A stretch of DNA of 19,008 bases from positions 1-19,008 of the forward strand of contig CAZGXI010000057.1 in assembly GCA_964529715.1 (NCBI GenBank). Reading direction: 5' to 3'. The position numbers and the translations under genes were made by a program. The stretch is from CAZGXI01 sp964529715 (GTDB lineage Bacteria > Chloroflexota > Anaerolineae > Aggregatilineales > Ch27). How positions within the stretch are numbered: position 1 is the stretch's first letter; the number at the start of each line of letters is the position of its first letter. The notes under the pieces are model-generated. The model did not search any database. It saw nothing but the letters and a program-made list of their open reading frames with translations, and was not told where the DNA came from. Shown here piece by piece: positions 5,225 to 13,713 of this stretch.

Positions 5225-5287
5225 AAACCCGTCCGACAGGTGGGTTTCAGTATAACGCATTATGCTGCAAATGAAAAATTTTTTCAT
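5225..5287 (-). promoter_or_regulatory. Promoter of the NifX-like gene with two inverted repeats
   Basis: On the minus strand, TTTTCA (5277-5272), a 17-nt spacer and TATACT (5254-5249) form a candidate promoter. The -35 lies inside a perfect palindrome ATGAAAAATTTTTTCAT (5271-5287). A second inverted repeat AAACCC/GGGTTT (5225-5230/5242-5247) covers the expected start of the transcript. Both could be operator or attenuator elements. Confidence 0.5.
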
Positions 5288-5301
5288 CCCACACCACGTG
5301 T

Positions 5302-7347
5302 CTACGCTTCAGCATTGGAACCCTTTGACGCCAGAGCCATCAATTCGGCCCGCGCTTCAGGCGCAGCGACGATGACAAGCTGATCGCCGTCCTTGAGTTC
5401 CGTGCTGCCACGTGGAATGAGCATTCTGCCCTGACGGCGGATCGAAGCCACAATGGAGTCTTCCGGCCAGTCAATATCCTGAATACGTCTGCCCACCACT
5501 GGCGCCCCCTGCGCAACAAACAACTCGAAGACATGCCCCCCTGTCAGATTATTCAGGCGAATTTGCTCGGCAATATATTGTTGCTGACGTTTCTTCGTGA
5601 TGCTGATGTTATAAGCGCGCACGATGTCATGACGGCGCAAAATGCCAACCAACGCTTTGGTCGTGGGATCGATGACCGGCAACCGCCCTACCCCATGCAC
5701 ACCCATCGTCCGAACCGCTTTCCACAAAGGGTCACCAGGGAAGATTGTGATCACCTGCCGGACACAAATATCGCCGACGCATTTTTGTAGATGCAGTCCC
5801 GCCTCATAAGCCTGTTGAAGGTCTGTCAGCGTCACAATACCAACAAGCTGCCCCTGGGCGTCTACAACACTCAGAGAACGTGTATTGTAGAGCCGGAAAC
5901 GATCACGTAATGCCTGCAAGGATGCCGTCTCTTCAATGGTCAGCGCAGGGGAAGTCATCACCTCGCCAACGGTAATGCCTTGCATCACATCAACCTCGCG
6001 CCCTGAGGGTAACTGAACTCCCTTCCGCAACAGCCCCAAAAGATAGATACCCACCGGCTCAAACTGTTCCGCCACCCACACACAGACCGCTGTCGTCAAC
6101 ATGATCGGGAGGATCAGGCGGTAGTCGTTGGTCAACTCGAACACAAGTAGAATCGCCGTGATGGGAGCACGCACGACGCCTGCCATCACAGCGGCCATAC
6201 CGGCAATCGCATAGGCCTGCGGATCACCGGTTATGCTTGTCGGCGCAATTGTGTTCACCAGGTGCCCAAATGCACCGCCCAGCATCGTGCCGATAAACAG
6301 CGATGGCGCAAAAATGCCCCCCTGAAATCCTCCCGCCAGACTCACCGTCGTCATTAACAGTTTAGCCAGACCGATCAGGAGCAGAAGCCCAAAGGTATAC
6401 CCCGTTCCTTTACCGCTGAGCACATCCGCCATCGTCTCCCGCCCGGCCCCCATGATCTGCGGCAACAAGAAAGCCACACCTCCAACCAACACCCCGGCCA
6501 ATGCCGTCTTGAGCGGCGGCGCAAGCGGGACGCGATGCCACAGGTCACGTTGCCAGTACACGGCCCGCATGAAAACAATGGCAATAGGGGCGAGCAGAAA
6601 ACCAAGCAGCACATAAAAAGGAACTTCCAAGGGGCCACCGAGGGTGTAGGTCAACACTCCGATTTCCGGTGCAACCCCTGCAACCGCCTGGGTAAATACC
6701 GACGCTGTGACCGCAGACAACACCACTGCCCCAAAGGACCCGGTCGTAAATTCGCCATTGAGGATCACTTCGAGCGCAAAGAATACCCCCGCGATAGGCG
6801 CACGAAAGGCGGCTGCAATTGCACTGGCCGCCCCCGCAGCGACCAGCAAACGCACCTGCTCCTCTGAGAGATGTAGACGCTGCCCGAAGAAAGAACCAAG
6901 ATTCGCACCGATTTGAACGCTGGGGTCTTCTGGGCCAACAGATGCACCTGCACCAAGCGAGAGAACAGCCGAAAACGCCTTGAACGGCATTCGCCTGTAA
7001 GGCAAGTGTCCCCCGTCCAACGCAACAGCCTCGATGATCCCCGCGACGCCATGATGGCGCTCCTGCCCAACGAAGCGCTGCATGATCGCGCCGACAATCA
7101 GTCCGACTCCGGCCAACACCACCACAATACCTAATGGACCGATCCATCTCCCCAACACGTCCCCAGCCAACTGCGTCCGAAAAAAGTGGCTGAAGAAGTT
7201 CACCAGGGACGTAAATACCCAGATGGCAATACCACTAGTCAAGCCAAGACTGACCGCCAACAAAGGCAGGGTCGTATTCGGACTCAGAGCAAAGATAGAG
7301 AGGTGGCTCAAGAGCGGCAAAGAGCGAAAACGACGATGAACCTTCAT
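5302..7347 (-). CDS. ClC family chloride channel/transporter with CBS pair and TrkA_C domain
   Basis: This 681-residue membrane protein moves chloride (or a related anion) across the inner membrane. Residues about 25-440 are the ClC core. HHGVAGIIEA (residues 98-107) replaces the usual GSGIPEIE. GASVGPEDPSVQIGANLG holds the gating glutamate E140 (usual form GREGP). GGIFAPSLFIG is the third anion-pathway motif. At the site of the E. coli intracellular proton glutamate (E203), the alignment FRAPIAGVFFALEV gives valine, as in ClC channels, so proton coupling may be absent. Two CBS motifs follow (about residues 455-580), then a TrkA_C/RCK_C domain (about 605-675) that may bind a regulatory ligand. 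The ATG directly follows the lysA stop (TAGATG), with GGAGGCGG as ribosome site inside lysA, so translation is probably coupled. Confidence 0.94.
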   Translation of the reverse strand: MKVHRRFRSLPLLSHLSIFALSPNTTLPLLAVSLGLTSGIAIWVFTSLVNFFSHFFRTQLAGDVLGRWIGPLGIVVVLAGVGLIVGAIMQRFVGQERHHGVAGIIEAVALDGGHLPYRRMPFKAFSAVLSLGAGASVGPEDPSVQIGANLGSFFGQRLHLSEEQVRLLVAAGAASAIAAAFRAPIAGVFFALEVILNGEFTTGSFGAVVLSAVTASVFTQAVAGVAPEIGVLTYTLGGPLEVPFYVLLGFLLAPIAIVFMRAVYWQRDLWHRVPLAPPLKTALAGVLVGGVAFLLPQIMGAGRETMADVLSGKGTGYTFGLLLLIGLAKLLMTTVSLAGGFQGGIFAPSLFIGTMLGGAFGHLVNTIAPTSITGDPQAYAIAGMAAVMAGVVRAPITAILLVFELTNDYRLILPIMLTTAVCVWVAEQFEPVGIYLLGLLRKGVQLPSGREVDVMQGITVGEVMTSPALTIEETASLQALRDRFRLYNTRSLSVVDAQGQLVGIVTLTDLQQAYEAGLHLQKCVGDICVRQVITIFPGDPLWKAVRTMGVHGVGRLPVIDPTTKALVGILRRHDIVRAYNISITKKRQQQYIAEQIRLNNLTGGHVFELFVAQGAPVVGRRIQDIDWPEDSIVASIRRQGRMLIPRGSTELKDGDQLVIVAAPEARAELMALASKGSNAEA

Positions 7348-8577
7348 CTATTCCGCCTCCAGGCGCACCAAATCCTCAAACGTCTCACGTCGCCGGATGA
7401 CGCGCCAGCGTTCCCCCTCGACCAGCACTTCCGCCGGGCGAGGCCGCCCGTTGTAATTCGAGGCCATGCTCATGCCGTAAGCACCCGCCACGCCGATGGC
7501 AACCCGGCTGCCAGGCCGGAGCGGCGGCAGCATCGCCTCCGGGTGAATCACGTCACTGCTCTCGCAGATCGGGCCGACCACCTGCATCGGTGCAGGCGGC
7601 GCATCCGAGCGGGTCAACGGCCAGATCGGGTGGCGTGCGCTGTAGAGCGCCGGACGGATCAGGTCGGTCATGCCTGCGTCAAGCACCAGCGTGCGCCCAT
7701 CGTTCTTCACGTACTGTACCATCGCCAGCAGCGCGCCCGCCTCGGCGATGAGATAACGCCCCGGCTCGAACGCCACCTCTACCCCCTGCCCCGCCAGCAC
7801 CGGCACAAGCGCCGCCGCAAAGTCTTCCACCGGAGGAACGGTCTGCCCATCATAAGCCACCGGGAAGCCGCCGCCCAGGTTGAGGTGCGTCAGGCCGAAT
7901 TCGTGCGCCAGGGCGAGCGCGATCTTCGCGGCAGCGGCACTCTCGTCCGGGCGGCCCAACTGCGATCCGATGTGGGTGTGAATCCCGGCGATGTTCACGT
8001 GGGGATAGTCCGCGCGCCGCCATAACAGGGTGCGCGCCTCCTCCAGCGGGATGCCGAACTTGGCTCCGGCGTGTCCGGTGGCGATATGCTTGTGCGTATC
8101 CGCCTGCACCGCCGGGTTGACGCGCAGAGCCACCCTCGGTAGGGACACAGCATGGCGTGCCCCTGCTATTTGATTCAGGCGCTCAAGCTCGCCTGCATTC
8201 TCTACATTGAACCAGCCAATGCCTTGTTCCAGCGCATAGTGAATCTCGGCGGGAGTCTTGCCCACGCCGGCGAAGACGATCCGCTCCGGCGGGCAGCCCG
8301 CGCGCCGCGCCAGGTAAATTTCCCCTGCGCTCACGGTGTCGCAGCCGCAGCCCGCCGCGATCAGCGGGCGGAACAGGTGGGCGTTGGCGTTGGCCTTGAG
8401 GCTGTAGTGAAACGCAGGGTTCAACGGGGCAAAGGCCGCGCGCAGCCGTTCCCACTGGGCCAGGATGCGCTTGAGGCTATAGACGTACACCGGCGTGCCG
8501 ACCGACTCCACGATCTCGATCAGCGACACCGCATCGACATGGAGAGAAACGCCGTGATAGTGATAGGTGATGTTCAA
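7348..8577 (-). CDS. lysA: Diaminopimelate decarboxylase
   Basis: LysA removes CO2 from meso-diaminopimelate to give L-lysine, the last step of lysine synthesis, using pyridoxal phosphate. The fold III type PLP enzyme shows FHYSLKANAN (PLP lysine K61), the HTHIGSQ histidine motif, NLGGGFPVAYDG and EPGRYLIAEAG (phosphate binding). CESSDV carries the catalytic cysteine from the neighbouring subunit, and GAYGMSMASNYN is near the C-terminus. A TTG start at 8577 is chosen: the product then begins MNITYHYHGVSL as expected for the family, with AGGA 9 nt upstream. The frame stays open to 8703, but that extension would overlap the divergent ABC gene. With this start the protein has 409 residues. It shares a transcript with the ClC gene immediately downstream; no functional tie is known. 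Confidence 0.93.
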   Translation of the reverse strand: MNITYHYHGVSLHVDAVSLIEIVESVGTPVYVYSLKRILAQWERLRAAFAPLNPAFHYSLKANANAHLFRPLIAAGCGCDTVSAGEIYLARRAGCPPERIVFAGVGKTPAEIHYALEQGIGWFNVENAGELERLNQIAGARHAVSLPRVALRVNPAVQADTHKHIATGHAGAKFGIPLEEARTLLWRRADYPHVNIAGIHTHIGSQLGRPDESAAAAKIALALAHEFGLTHLNLGGGFPVAYDGQTVPPVEDFAAALVPVLAGQGVEVAFEPGRYLIAEAGALLAMVQYVKNDGRTLVLDAGMTDLIRPALYSARHPIWPLTRSDAPPAPMQVVGPICESSDVIHPEAMLPPLRPGSRVAIGVAGAYGMSMASNYNGRPRPAEVLVEGERWRVIRRRETFEDLVRLEAE

Positions 8578-8622
8578 GGTTGGGTATCCTATAGCAGATT
8601 GGCGCGTCTGACGGCGCAACTT

Positions 8623-8651
8623 TTGTGCATGTACCGCGTATTTCTTAACGA
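8623..8651 (+). promoter_or_regulatory. Candidate promoter of the ABC-2 exporter operon
   Basis: TTGTGC (8623-8628), a 17-nt spacer and TAACGA (8646-8651) stand 39 bp before the ATPase start, in the divergent region shared with lysA. The match to consensus is moderate. Confidence 0.4.
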
Positions 8652-8689
8652 TTAGTTCGCCATCGATTCGGCTCAACCAGGGGGAGACT

Positions 8690-9649
8690 ATGCCGCCGAT
8701 CATCGAAATTCGCCAGTTAAAGAAGCACTATAACCCGCCCAACGGCCCTTTAGCCGTCAAGGGAATCGACCTAAACATCGAACAAGGAGAAATCTTCAGC
8801 CTGCTTGGACCCAACGGTGCCGGCAAGACGACCACCATCTCGATGATCAGTTGCCTGCTGACGCCCACCGGCGGCGACGCGCTGGTCGCCGGGCATAGCA
8901 TCGTCCATGAGCCAATGGCTGTCAAGAGCGTTATCGGTGTCGTGCCGCAGGAGATCGCGCTCTATCCCCGCCTGTCGGGCAAGCAGAACCTCCGCTTCTT
9001 CGGTCAGCTCTACGGCCTGACGGGGCGCAGACTCAACGAAGCCGTGCAATGGGTGCTGGACATCATTGACCTGGAGGACGCTGCCGACCGCAAGGTCGAA
9101 ACCTATTCCGGCGGCATGAGGCGGCGCGTTAACATCGGCGTGGGACTGCTACATAGGCCGCAGATCGTTTACATGGACGAGCCGACCGTCGGCGTGGACC
9201 CGCAGAGCCGCCGCCGTATCCTCGATACCGTGATTGACCTCCAGAAACGGTACGGCATGACGGTGCTCTACACCACCCACTACATGGAAGAGGCGCAGGA
9301 AATCAGCGACCGCGTCGCCATCATCGACAACGGGCAGATCATCGCCGGGCCGGGGTCGGTGGGTGAGTTGATTCAGGTCGTGGGCGAGCAGGATACGCTC
9401 CGCCTGCACCTGGGAACGCCGGAGACGCCCCCCGCCATGCTGGAATCCTTCCGGCAGGTCGAGGGCGTGACCAGCGTCAGCCAGCAGGATGGTGAAGTGA
9501 CGGTGGTCGCCAGACGCGGGCGGCGCGCCCTGCCGGAGCTGATCAGCATTGCTAACCAGAACCACGTCGATATTGCCTCGGTGGCCGTGCAGGAACCGGA
9601 CCTGGAAGCGGTGTTCCTGCACCTCACCGGGCGCGCGCTGCGGGAGTGA
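8690..9649 (+). CDS. ABC-2 type transporter ATP-binding protein
   Basis: This cytoplasmic ATPase powers the exporter formed with the two permeases that follow. Residues 1-220 are the nucleotide-binding domain, with Walker A GPNGAGKTT (40-48), Q-loop Q87, signature YSGGMRRR (139-146), Walker B IVYMDEP (159-165, catalytic E164), D-loop VGVD and switch histidine H197. The C-terminal 90 residues (HLGTPE...EPDLEAVFLHLTGRALRE) are the accessory domain typical of DrrA/CcmA-like drug or lipid exporters. The ribosome site GGGGGAG lies 4-10 nt upstream of the ATG. Its stop overlaps a GTG of the next frame, indicating an operon. Substrate unknown. Confidence 0.95.
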   Translation: MPPIIEIRQLKKHYNPPNGPLAVKGIDLNIEQGEIFSLLGPNGAGKTTTISMISCLLTPTGGDALVAGHSIVHEPMAVKSVIGVVPQEIALYPRLSGKQNLRFFGQLYGLTGRRLNEAVQWVLDIIDLEDAADRKVETYSGGMRRRVNIGVGLLHRPQIVYMDEPTVGVDPQSRRRILDTVIDLQKRYGMTVLYTTHYMEEAQEISDRVAIIDNGQIIAGPGSVGELIQVVGEQDTLRLHLGTPETPPAMLESFRQVEGVTSVSQQDGEVTVVARRGRRALPELISIANQNHVDIASVAVQEPDLEAVFLHLTGRALRE

Positions 9650-9654
9650 GGGCC

Positions 9655-11001
9655 ATGCGCAAACTCCTGGCAATCGTCTGGAAAGAAAACTACGAGCGGT
9701 TCACCGACCGCGCCGGGCTGCTGTACATGCTGGCGGCTCCACTGGCCCTATCGATCATCCTGGGGCTGGCCTTTTCCGGCCTGAGTGGCAACAGCGGCGA
9801 CATCTCCATTAGCGACATCCCGGTCGCTATCGTCAACCTGGACGAAGGCAGCGCCCAGGCCCGCTACGGTGACATCTTCGTGCAGGCGTTTGTGCCGCCC
9901 GACCCGGCTAATGAAGACCCGGACAACATGCTGTACCACCTGTTCGACGCCCGCGAAATTGCCAGCGCGGACGAGGCGCGGGCGCTGGTCGAACAGGGCG
10001 ACCTGTCCGCCGCCCTGATCATCCCGCCCGACTTCTCGCAGTCCCTGACCCTGGACGCAGCAGCCTTCGCAGGCGGCGCGGAGAACGTTTCGCTCGGCGG
10101 CCACGCCGAAATGACCGCCTACTGGAACAGCGGCGCACAGATCAACTGGACGATCTTCCGCGACGTGGTGCAGGGCATCGCCAACGGCCTCGCCACCGGC
10201 AACATCGCCATTCACGTGACCATCAGCGGATTGCTTCAGGCCAATCCCCTGTTCGGCTTGCAGATGGCGGCGGGCGCGTTCAATGATACCTTCGCCGAGA
10301 TCGCGCAGGCGGCTTCGCAGCCGGGAGCCAGTCCCATCGTCCTGCGGCAGGTCAACGTCCAGGGCGAGGACGTGGGGCAGCAGTTCGACCCGCTCCAGTA
10401 CTTCGGCCCGGCGTTCGCCATTTTCTTCACCGGCTTCACGGTGGTGTTCGGCGCGGCGTCGGTCTTGCAGGAGCAGCGCGACTGGACGCTCCAGCGCATG
10501 TGCGTGACGCCCACACCGCGCATCATCATCCTGGCCGGCAAGATGATCGCGGCCTTCGTCGGCGGCGTGCTGCAAATGGCGATGCTGATCGTCTCGATGA
10601 CGCTGATCGCGTCGCTGCTGCGCGGGGAACTCATCAACATCTGGGGCAACGACCTGCTCGGCGTGATCCTGCTCACGTTGGCGATTGTCGCCGCCGGAAC
10701 GGGTATCGGCGCGATCCTGGCCGGGATCGTCAAGACCAACGAACAGGCCAATAACTTCGGCAGCCTGATCCTGATCATCATGGGCATGATCTCCGGCACT
10801 TTCTTCGCTCTGCCCGAAAACCCGGCCTTGACTCTGATCTCCCGCCTGACCTTCCATTGGTGGGGGCGCGAAGGCTACACCATGCTGTCGAACGGCCACC
10901 CACTCGTAGACATCTTGCCGAACATCATCGTCCTGACGACGCTGGGGCTGGTCTGCTTCGTCGCCGGGCTATGGCTGTTCAACCGACGGCTGGAAGCGTG
11001 A
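9655..11001 (+). CDS. ABC-2 type transporter permease, first subunit
   Basis: The 448-residue product has one N-terminal membrane helix (about residues 22-43, LLYMLAAPLALSIILGLAF). A large extracytoplasmic domain follows (about 50-245, beginning IPVAIVNLDEGS, a signature of the YhgE/ABC2_membrane_3 group). Five further helices run to the C-terminus, with the cytoplasmic coupling segment EQRDWTLQRMCVTPT before the third. This is the usual topology of ABC-2 exporters of drugs, lipids or peptides. ATG 9655 is preferred over GTG 9646 because GGGAG (9642-9646) sits 8 nt upstream. The next gene starts 14 bp after its stop. The substrate cannot be told from sequence. Confidence 0.92.
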   Translation: MRKLLAIVWKENYERFTDRAGLLYMLAAPLALSIILGLAFSGLSGNSGDISISDIPVAIVNLDEGSAQARYGDIFVQAFVPPDPANEDPDNMLYHLFDAREIASADEARALVEQGDLSAALIIPPDFSQSLTLDAAAFAGGAENVSLGGHAEMTAYWNSGAQINWTIFRDVVQGIANGLATGNIAIHVTISGLLQANPLFGLQMAAGAFNDTFAEIAQAASQPGASPIVLRQVNVQGEDVGQQFDPLQYFGPAFAIFFTGFTVVFGAASVLQEQRDWTLQRMCVTPTPRIIILAGKMIAAFVGGVLQMAMLIVSMTLIASLLRGELINIWGNDLLGVILLTLAIVAAGTGIGAILAGIVKTNEQANNFGSLILIIMGMISGTFFALPENPALTLISRLTFHWWGREGYTMLSNGHPLVDILPNIIVLTTLGLVCFVAGLWLFNRRLEA

Positions 11002-11015
11002 AGGAGAAAACCGCG

Positions 11016-12284
11016 ATGCGCAAAATGATCGCCATTACCCTGAACGACCTGCGGCTTTTCTTCCAGTCGCCGATGAACCTGGTGTTCCTGACCATCATGC
11101 CGATCATCTTCATCTACGTGATGGGCTTGGCCTTCGGTGGGGCCGGTTCGGCAAACGTGCGCTTCCGGCTGGACGTGCTGGATCACGACGCCAGCCCGGC
11201 TTCCCAGACGCTTATCGCCGCGCTGGAAAGCGCAAACCCGAACGTGATTGTGTGCCCACGACCGGCAGGTATCACCGAGAAAGAAGCCGATCCCTGCGCC
11301 CTGGGTGATGCCCTGGGTCAGCCGCTCACGGCGGAACTGGCCCGGCAGCGAATCGAGGATAACATCACCTACGGCAGCCTGACCATCCCGGCGGGCTACG
11401 GCGCGGCGCTGGCAAGCGGCGAGCAGATCGCGCTGGTTTTTCAATCCAACGCTGACCTGACCGCGCCGCAGATCGTCCTCCAGACCGTGCAGAGTGTGCT
11501 CACCCGCGTTGGCGGCTCGACCATCGCGGCGCGGCTGAGCACAGAGACGGCGGAGGAATGGGGCGTGGTCAACGCCGACAACCGTGCGGCCTACTACGCC
11601 GCGCGCTACGCCGAGGCACAGGCTGCCTGGGGGCCGCCACCGCCGATCCAGATCAATGCGGAGGCCACGACCGGCGGCAGCACACGCTCCAGCGCAGGCG
11701 GCTTCGGGCAGTCTACGGCGGGCATGGCGTGCATGTTCGTGATGCAGACCGTGCTGGGCATGGCCGCGATCCTGGTCGAGGAGCGTCAGAACCGTACATT
11801 GCAACGTCTGTTGGTGATGCCCGTCAGCCGGGCGCAAATCCTCGGCGGCAAGCTGCTGCGCGGCTTCGGGATCGGCCTGTTCCAGTTCAGCGTCCTGCTG
11901 GTGTTCGGCCATTTTCTGGGCGTGACGTTCGGCAACAACCTGCCTGCCGCGCTCCTGGTGATGCTGGCCTACGTGCTGGCCGTCACGGCAATCTCGATGG
12001 CGCTGGCGACGCTGGCGCACACCGCGCCCCAGGCCGACGGCATCGCGCTGCTGGCCGCCATGACGCTTGCGCCGTTGGGTGGGGCGTGGTGGCCGCTGAG
12101 CATCGTGCCGGAGTTTATGCGCGTGATCGGGCACATCTCGCCCATCGCCTGGGCGATGGATGCCTTCACGTCGCTCATCTACGAGGGCGGCGGCCTACCG
12201 GAGGTGATCGTGCCGGTGCTGGTACTGTTGGGCTTTGCGGCGGTGTTCTTCACCTTCGGCGTCACGCGCTTCCGCTACGAATAG
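11016..12284 (+). CDS. ABC-2 type transporter permease, second subunit
   Basis: The 422-residue protein is a diverged relative of the preceding permease with the same plan. It has an N-terminal helix (FLTIMPIIFIYVMGLAFGG), an extracytoplasmic domain (about residues 45-230), and a C-terminal bundle of five or six helices with the cytoplasmic segment EERQNRTLQRLLVMPVSRAQILGGK. Two different permeases beside one ATPase suggest a heterodimeric exporter. The start ATG 11016 has AAGGAG (11001-11006) 9 nt upstream, overlapping the stop of the first permease. The extracytoplasmic domain contains two cysteines (near residues 81 and 93) that might form a disulfide. Confidence 0.92.
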   Translation: MRKMIAITLNDLRLFFQSPMNLVFLTIMPIIFIYVMGLAFGGAGSANVRFRLDVLDHDASPASQTLIAALESANPNVIVCPRPAGITEKEADPCALGDALGQPLTAELARQRIEDNITYGSLTIPAGYGAALASGEQIALVFQSNADLTAPQIVLQTVQSVLTRVGGSTIAARLSTETAEEWGVVNADNRAAYYAARYAEAQAAWGPPPPIQINAEATTGGSTRSSAGGFGQSTAGMACMFVMQTVLGMAAILVEERQNRTLQRLLVMPVSRAQILGGKLLRGFGIGLFQFSVLLVFGHFLGVTFGNNLPAALLVMLAYVLAVTAISMALATLAHTAPQADGIALLAAMTLAPLGGAWWPLSIVPEFMRVIGHISPIAWAMDAFTSLIYEGGGLPEVIVPVLVLLGFAAVFFTFGVTRFRYE

Positions 12285-12323
12285 CCGGGCCTACACATCC
12301 CCGTTACAATATCCGAAAATCGC

Positions 12324-12351
12324 GTAGGGGCACGTCATGGCGTGCCCCTAC
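12324..12351. repeat. Palindromic repeat (GTAGGGGCACG family)
   Basis: GTAGGGGCACG and CGTGCCCCTAC form an 11-bp perfect stem around TCATGG, 40 bp after the exporter operon. The shape GTAGGGGC...GCCCCTAC matches dispersed REP-like intergenic palindromes known from several bacterial phyla including Chloroflexota. A T-run (12360-12364) follows 9 nt later, so it may also weakly terminate transcription. Confidence 0.7.
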
Positions 12352-12374
12352 ACTTCTCGTTTTTGAGGCAGGAT

Positions 12375-13673
12375 ATGATCCGGCTGTGGCGGTCGTTTAA
12401 CTGGACGTTGTTCTGGCGGCTGGTACGCCTCTTCGCGCTGTGCCTGGTGCTGCTGGTCGTCTTGCAGGCCGGCGCCCCCGCCCCTAACGACGTCTACACC
12501 GGGGCGGCAGCCCACGCCCGCGATAACCTGTTCAACTACATCTCCTGGGAACTGAACGCTCTGACAGGCAAGGCGTTCGAGTGGCTGTTCGGCGTCGCCC
12601 CTTACATAGCCGAAGCCGACCGCGCCGACGTCGTGCGCACCTACATGGCCGACCTGAGTCGCCTGTACGCGCTGGAAAGCGACATCGCCCGCCTTTATAG
12701 CGATCCGGCGGTGAGCACCCCCGACGTCAACTCCGCCGATCTACGGGCCGAACGCGACTCCTTGCGCGCCGACCTGCGCAGGCGGCAGGGCATGGTCGAG
12801 CACATTCTCGAAGAGCAGATTTCGGCAGTGCTGGTGGACGAAGGATTGGGCTGGCTGGGGCAGGTGATCCCCCCAGTGGCGCTGCACATCACCCCCTTGC
12901 CCGACGTGCTGATTATCTCGCCGCGCGATGAAATCCGCGTGCAGGCGTCGATCAGCCTGACCGGGCTGCCGGTGGACGCCCAGGCTGCGCTGGAAGACGC
13001 CGTCGATGCCGAGTTCAACGTGGCCTCGTTGGTTGTGCCTATCGGCGGCATGGGGCTGTATCCGAGCATGGTCGGCGAATGGCCAGACCTGGCCTGGACG
13101 ATCGAAACGTCGGCGCACGAGTGGGCGCATCACTACCTGTTCTTTTTCCCGCTCGGTCTGCTATACTTCGACGACAGCAACCCGGACACGCGCATTATCA
13201 ATGAGACGGCGGCGGACGTGATCGGCAAAGAGGTCGCCGCGCGGGTGTTGCGCCGCTATTACCCCGAAGTGACACCACCACTCGTCCCCGGTGTAGACGA
13301 TCCCCCAGCCCCGCCGGAGCCGTCCACCCTGAACCCAAACGTCTTCAACTTCGGCGCGGCCATGCACACCACGCGCGTCACGGTGGACCGTCTGCTGGCC
13401 GAAGGGCAGATCGACGCTGCCGAAGCCTATATGGAGGAGCGGCGCATCTTCTTCAACCAGCATGGCTACACCATCCGCAAGCTCAACCAGGCTTATTTCG
13501 CCTTCTACGGCGGCTACCAGGCCGAGGAGATCGGGCTGAGCGCCGCCGGCGAAGACCCGCTCGGCCCGGCAGTGATCGCCTTGCGGCGACAGAGCGGCTC
13601 ACTGGCGAACTTCATGGCCGCGATTCGCAGCATCACCACGCGAGAAGAACTGCTATCCAGCGTAGAACCGTGA
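12375..13673 (+). CDS. Membrane-anchored HEWAHH metallopeptidase-like protein of unknown function
   Basis: I do not recognise a named family. The 432-residue protein starts with a basic stretch and one hydrophobic helix (residues 16-31), so it is probably anchored or secreted with the bulk outside the cell. Residues 80-150 are helical and charged. The sequence SAHEWAHHYLF (H248-E249-x2-H252) is a zinc-binding HExxH motif, and E277 in NETAAD, 24 residues after the second histidine, is a good third ligand of gluzincin type. The C-terminal third includes a proline-rich linker (PPLVPGVDDPPAPPEP) and a helical domain. The ATG at 12375 has AGGCAGG just upstream; the frame continues up to 12342 inside the palindromic repeat, so that extension is rejected. 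Function as a protease is inferred from the motif only. Confidence 0.8.
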   Translation: MIRLWRSFNWTLFWRLVRLFALCLVLLVVLQAGAPAPNDVYTGAAAHARDNLFNYISWELNALTGKAFEWLFGVAPYIAEADRADVVRTYMADLSRLYALESDIARLYSDPAVSTPDVNSADLRAERDSLRADLRRRQGMVEHILEEQISAVLVDEGLGWLGQVIPPVALHITPLPDVLIISPRDEIRVQASISLTGLPVDAQAALEDAVDAEFNVASLVVPIGGMGLYPSMVGEWPDLAWTIETSAHEWAHHYLFFFPLGLLYFDDSNPDTRIINETAADVIGKEVAARVLRRYYPEVTPPLVPGVDDPPAPPEPSTLNPNVFNFGAAMHTTRVTVDRLLAEGQIDAAEAYMEERRIFFNQHGYTIRKLNQAYFAFYGGYQAEEIGLSAAGEDPLGPAVIALRRQSGSLANFMAAIRSITTREELLSSVEP

Positions 13674-13681
13674 TGTTTTTG

Positions 13682-13707
13682 CAGGGGCGACCGGACAATC
13701 GCCCCTG
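13682..13707. repeat. Palindromic repeat between convergent genes
   Basis: CAGGGGCGA (13682-13690) and TCGCCCCTG (13699-13707) form a 9-bp stem with an 8-nt loop, in the 40-bp gap between the metallopeptidase-like and M20 genes. It shares the AGGGGC/GCCCCT core and the intergenic setting with the repeat at 12324. Confidence 0.65.
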
Positions 13708-13713
13708 TGAGGT

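Noticed and set aside
10875..12134. Long minus-strand frame opposite the second ABC permease
   Set aside because: It is His/Gln/Arg-rich antisense of a GC-rich gene, without a ribosome site or motifs.
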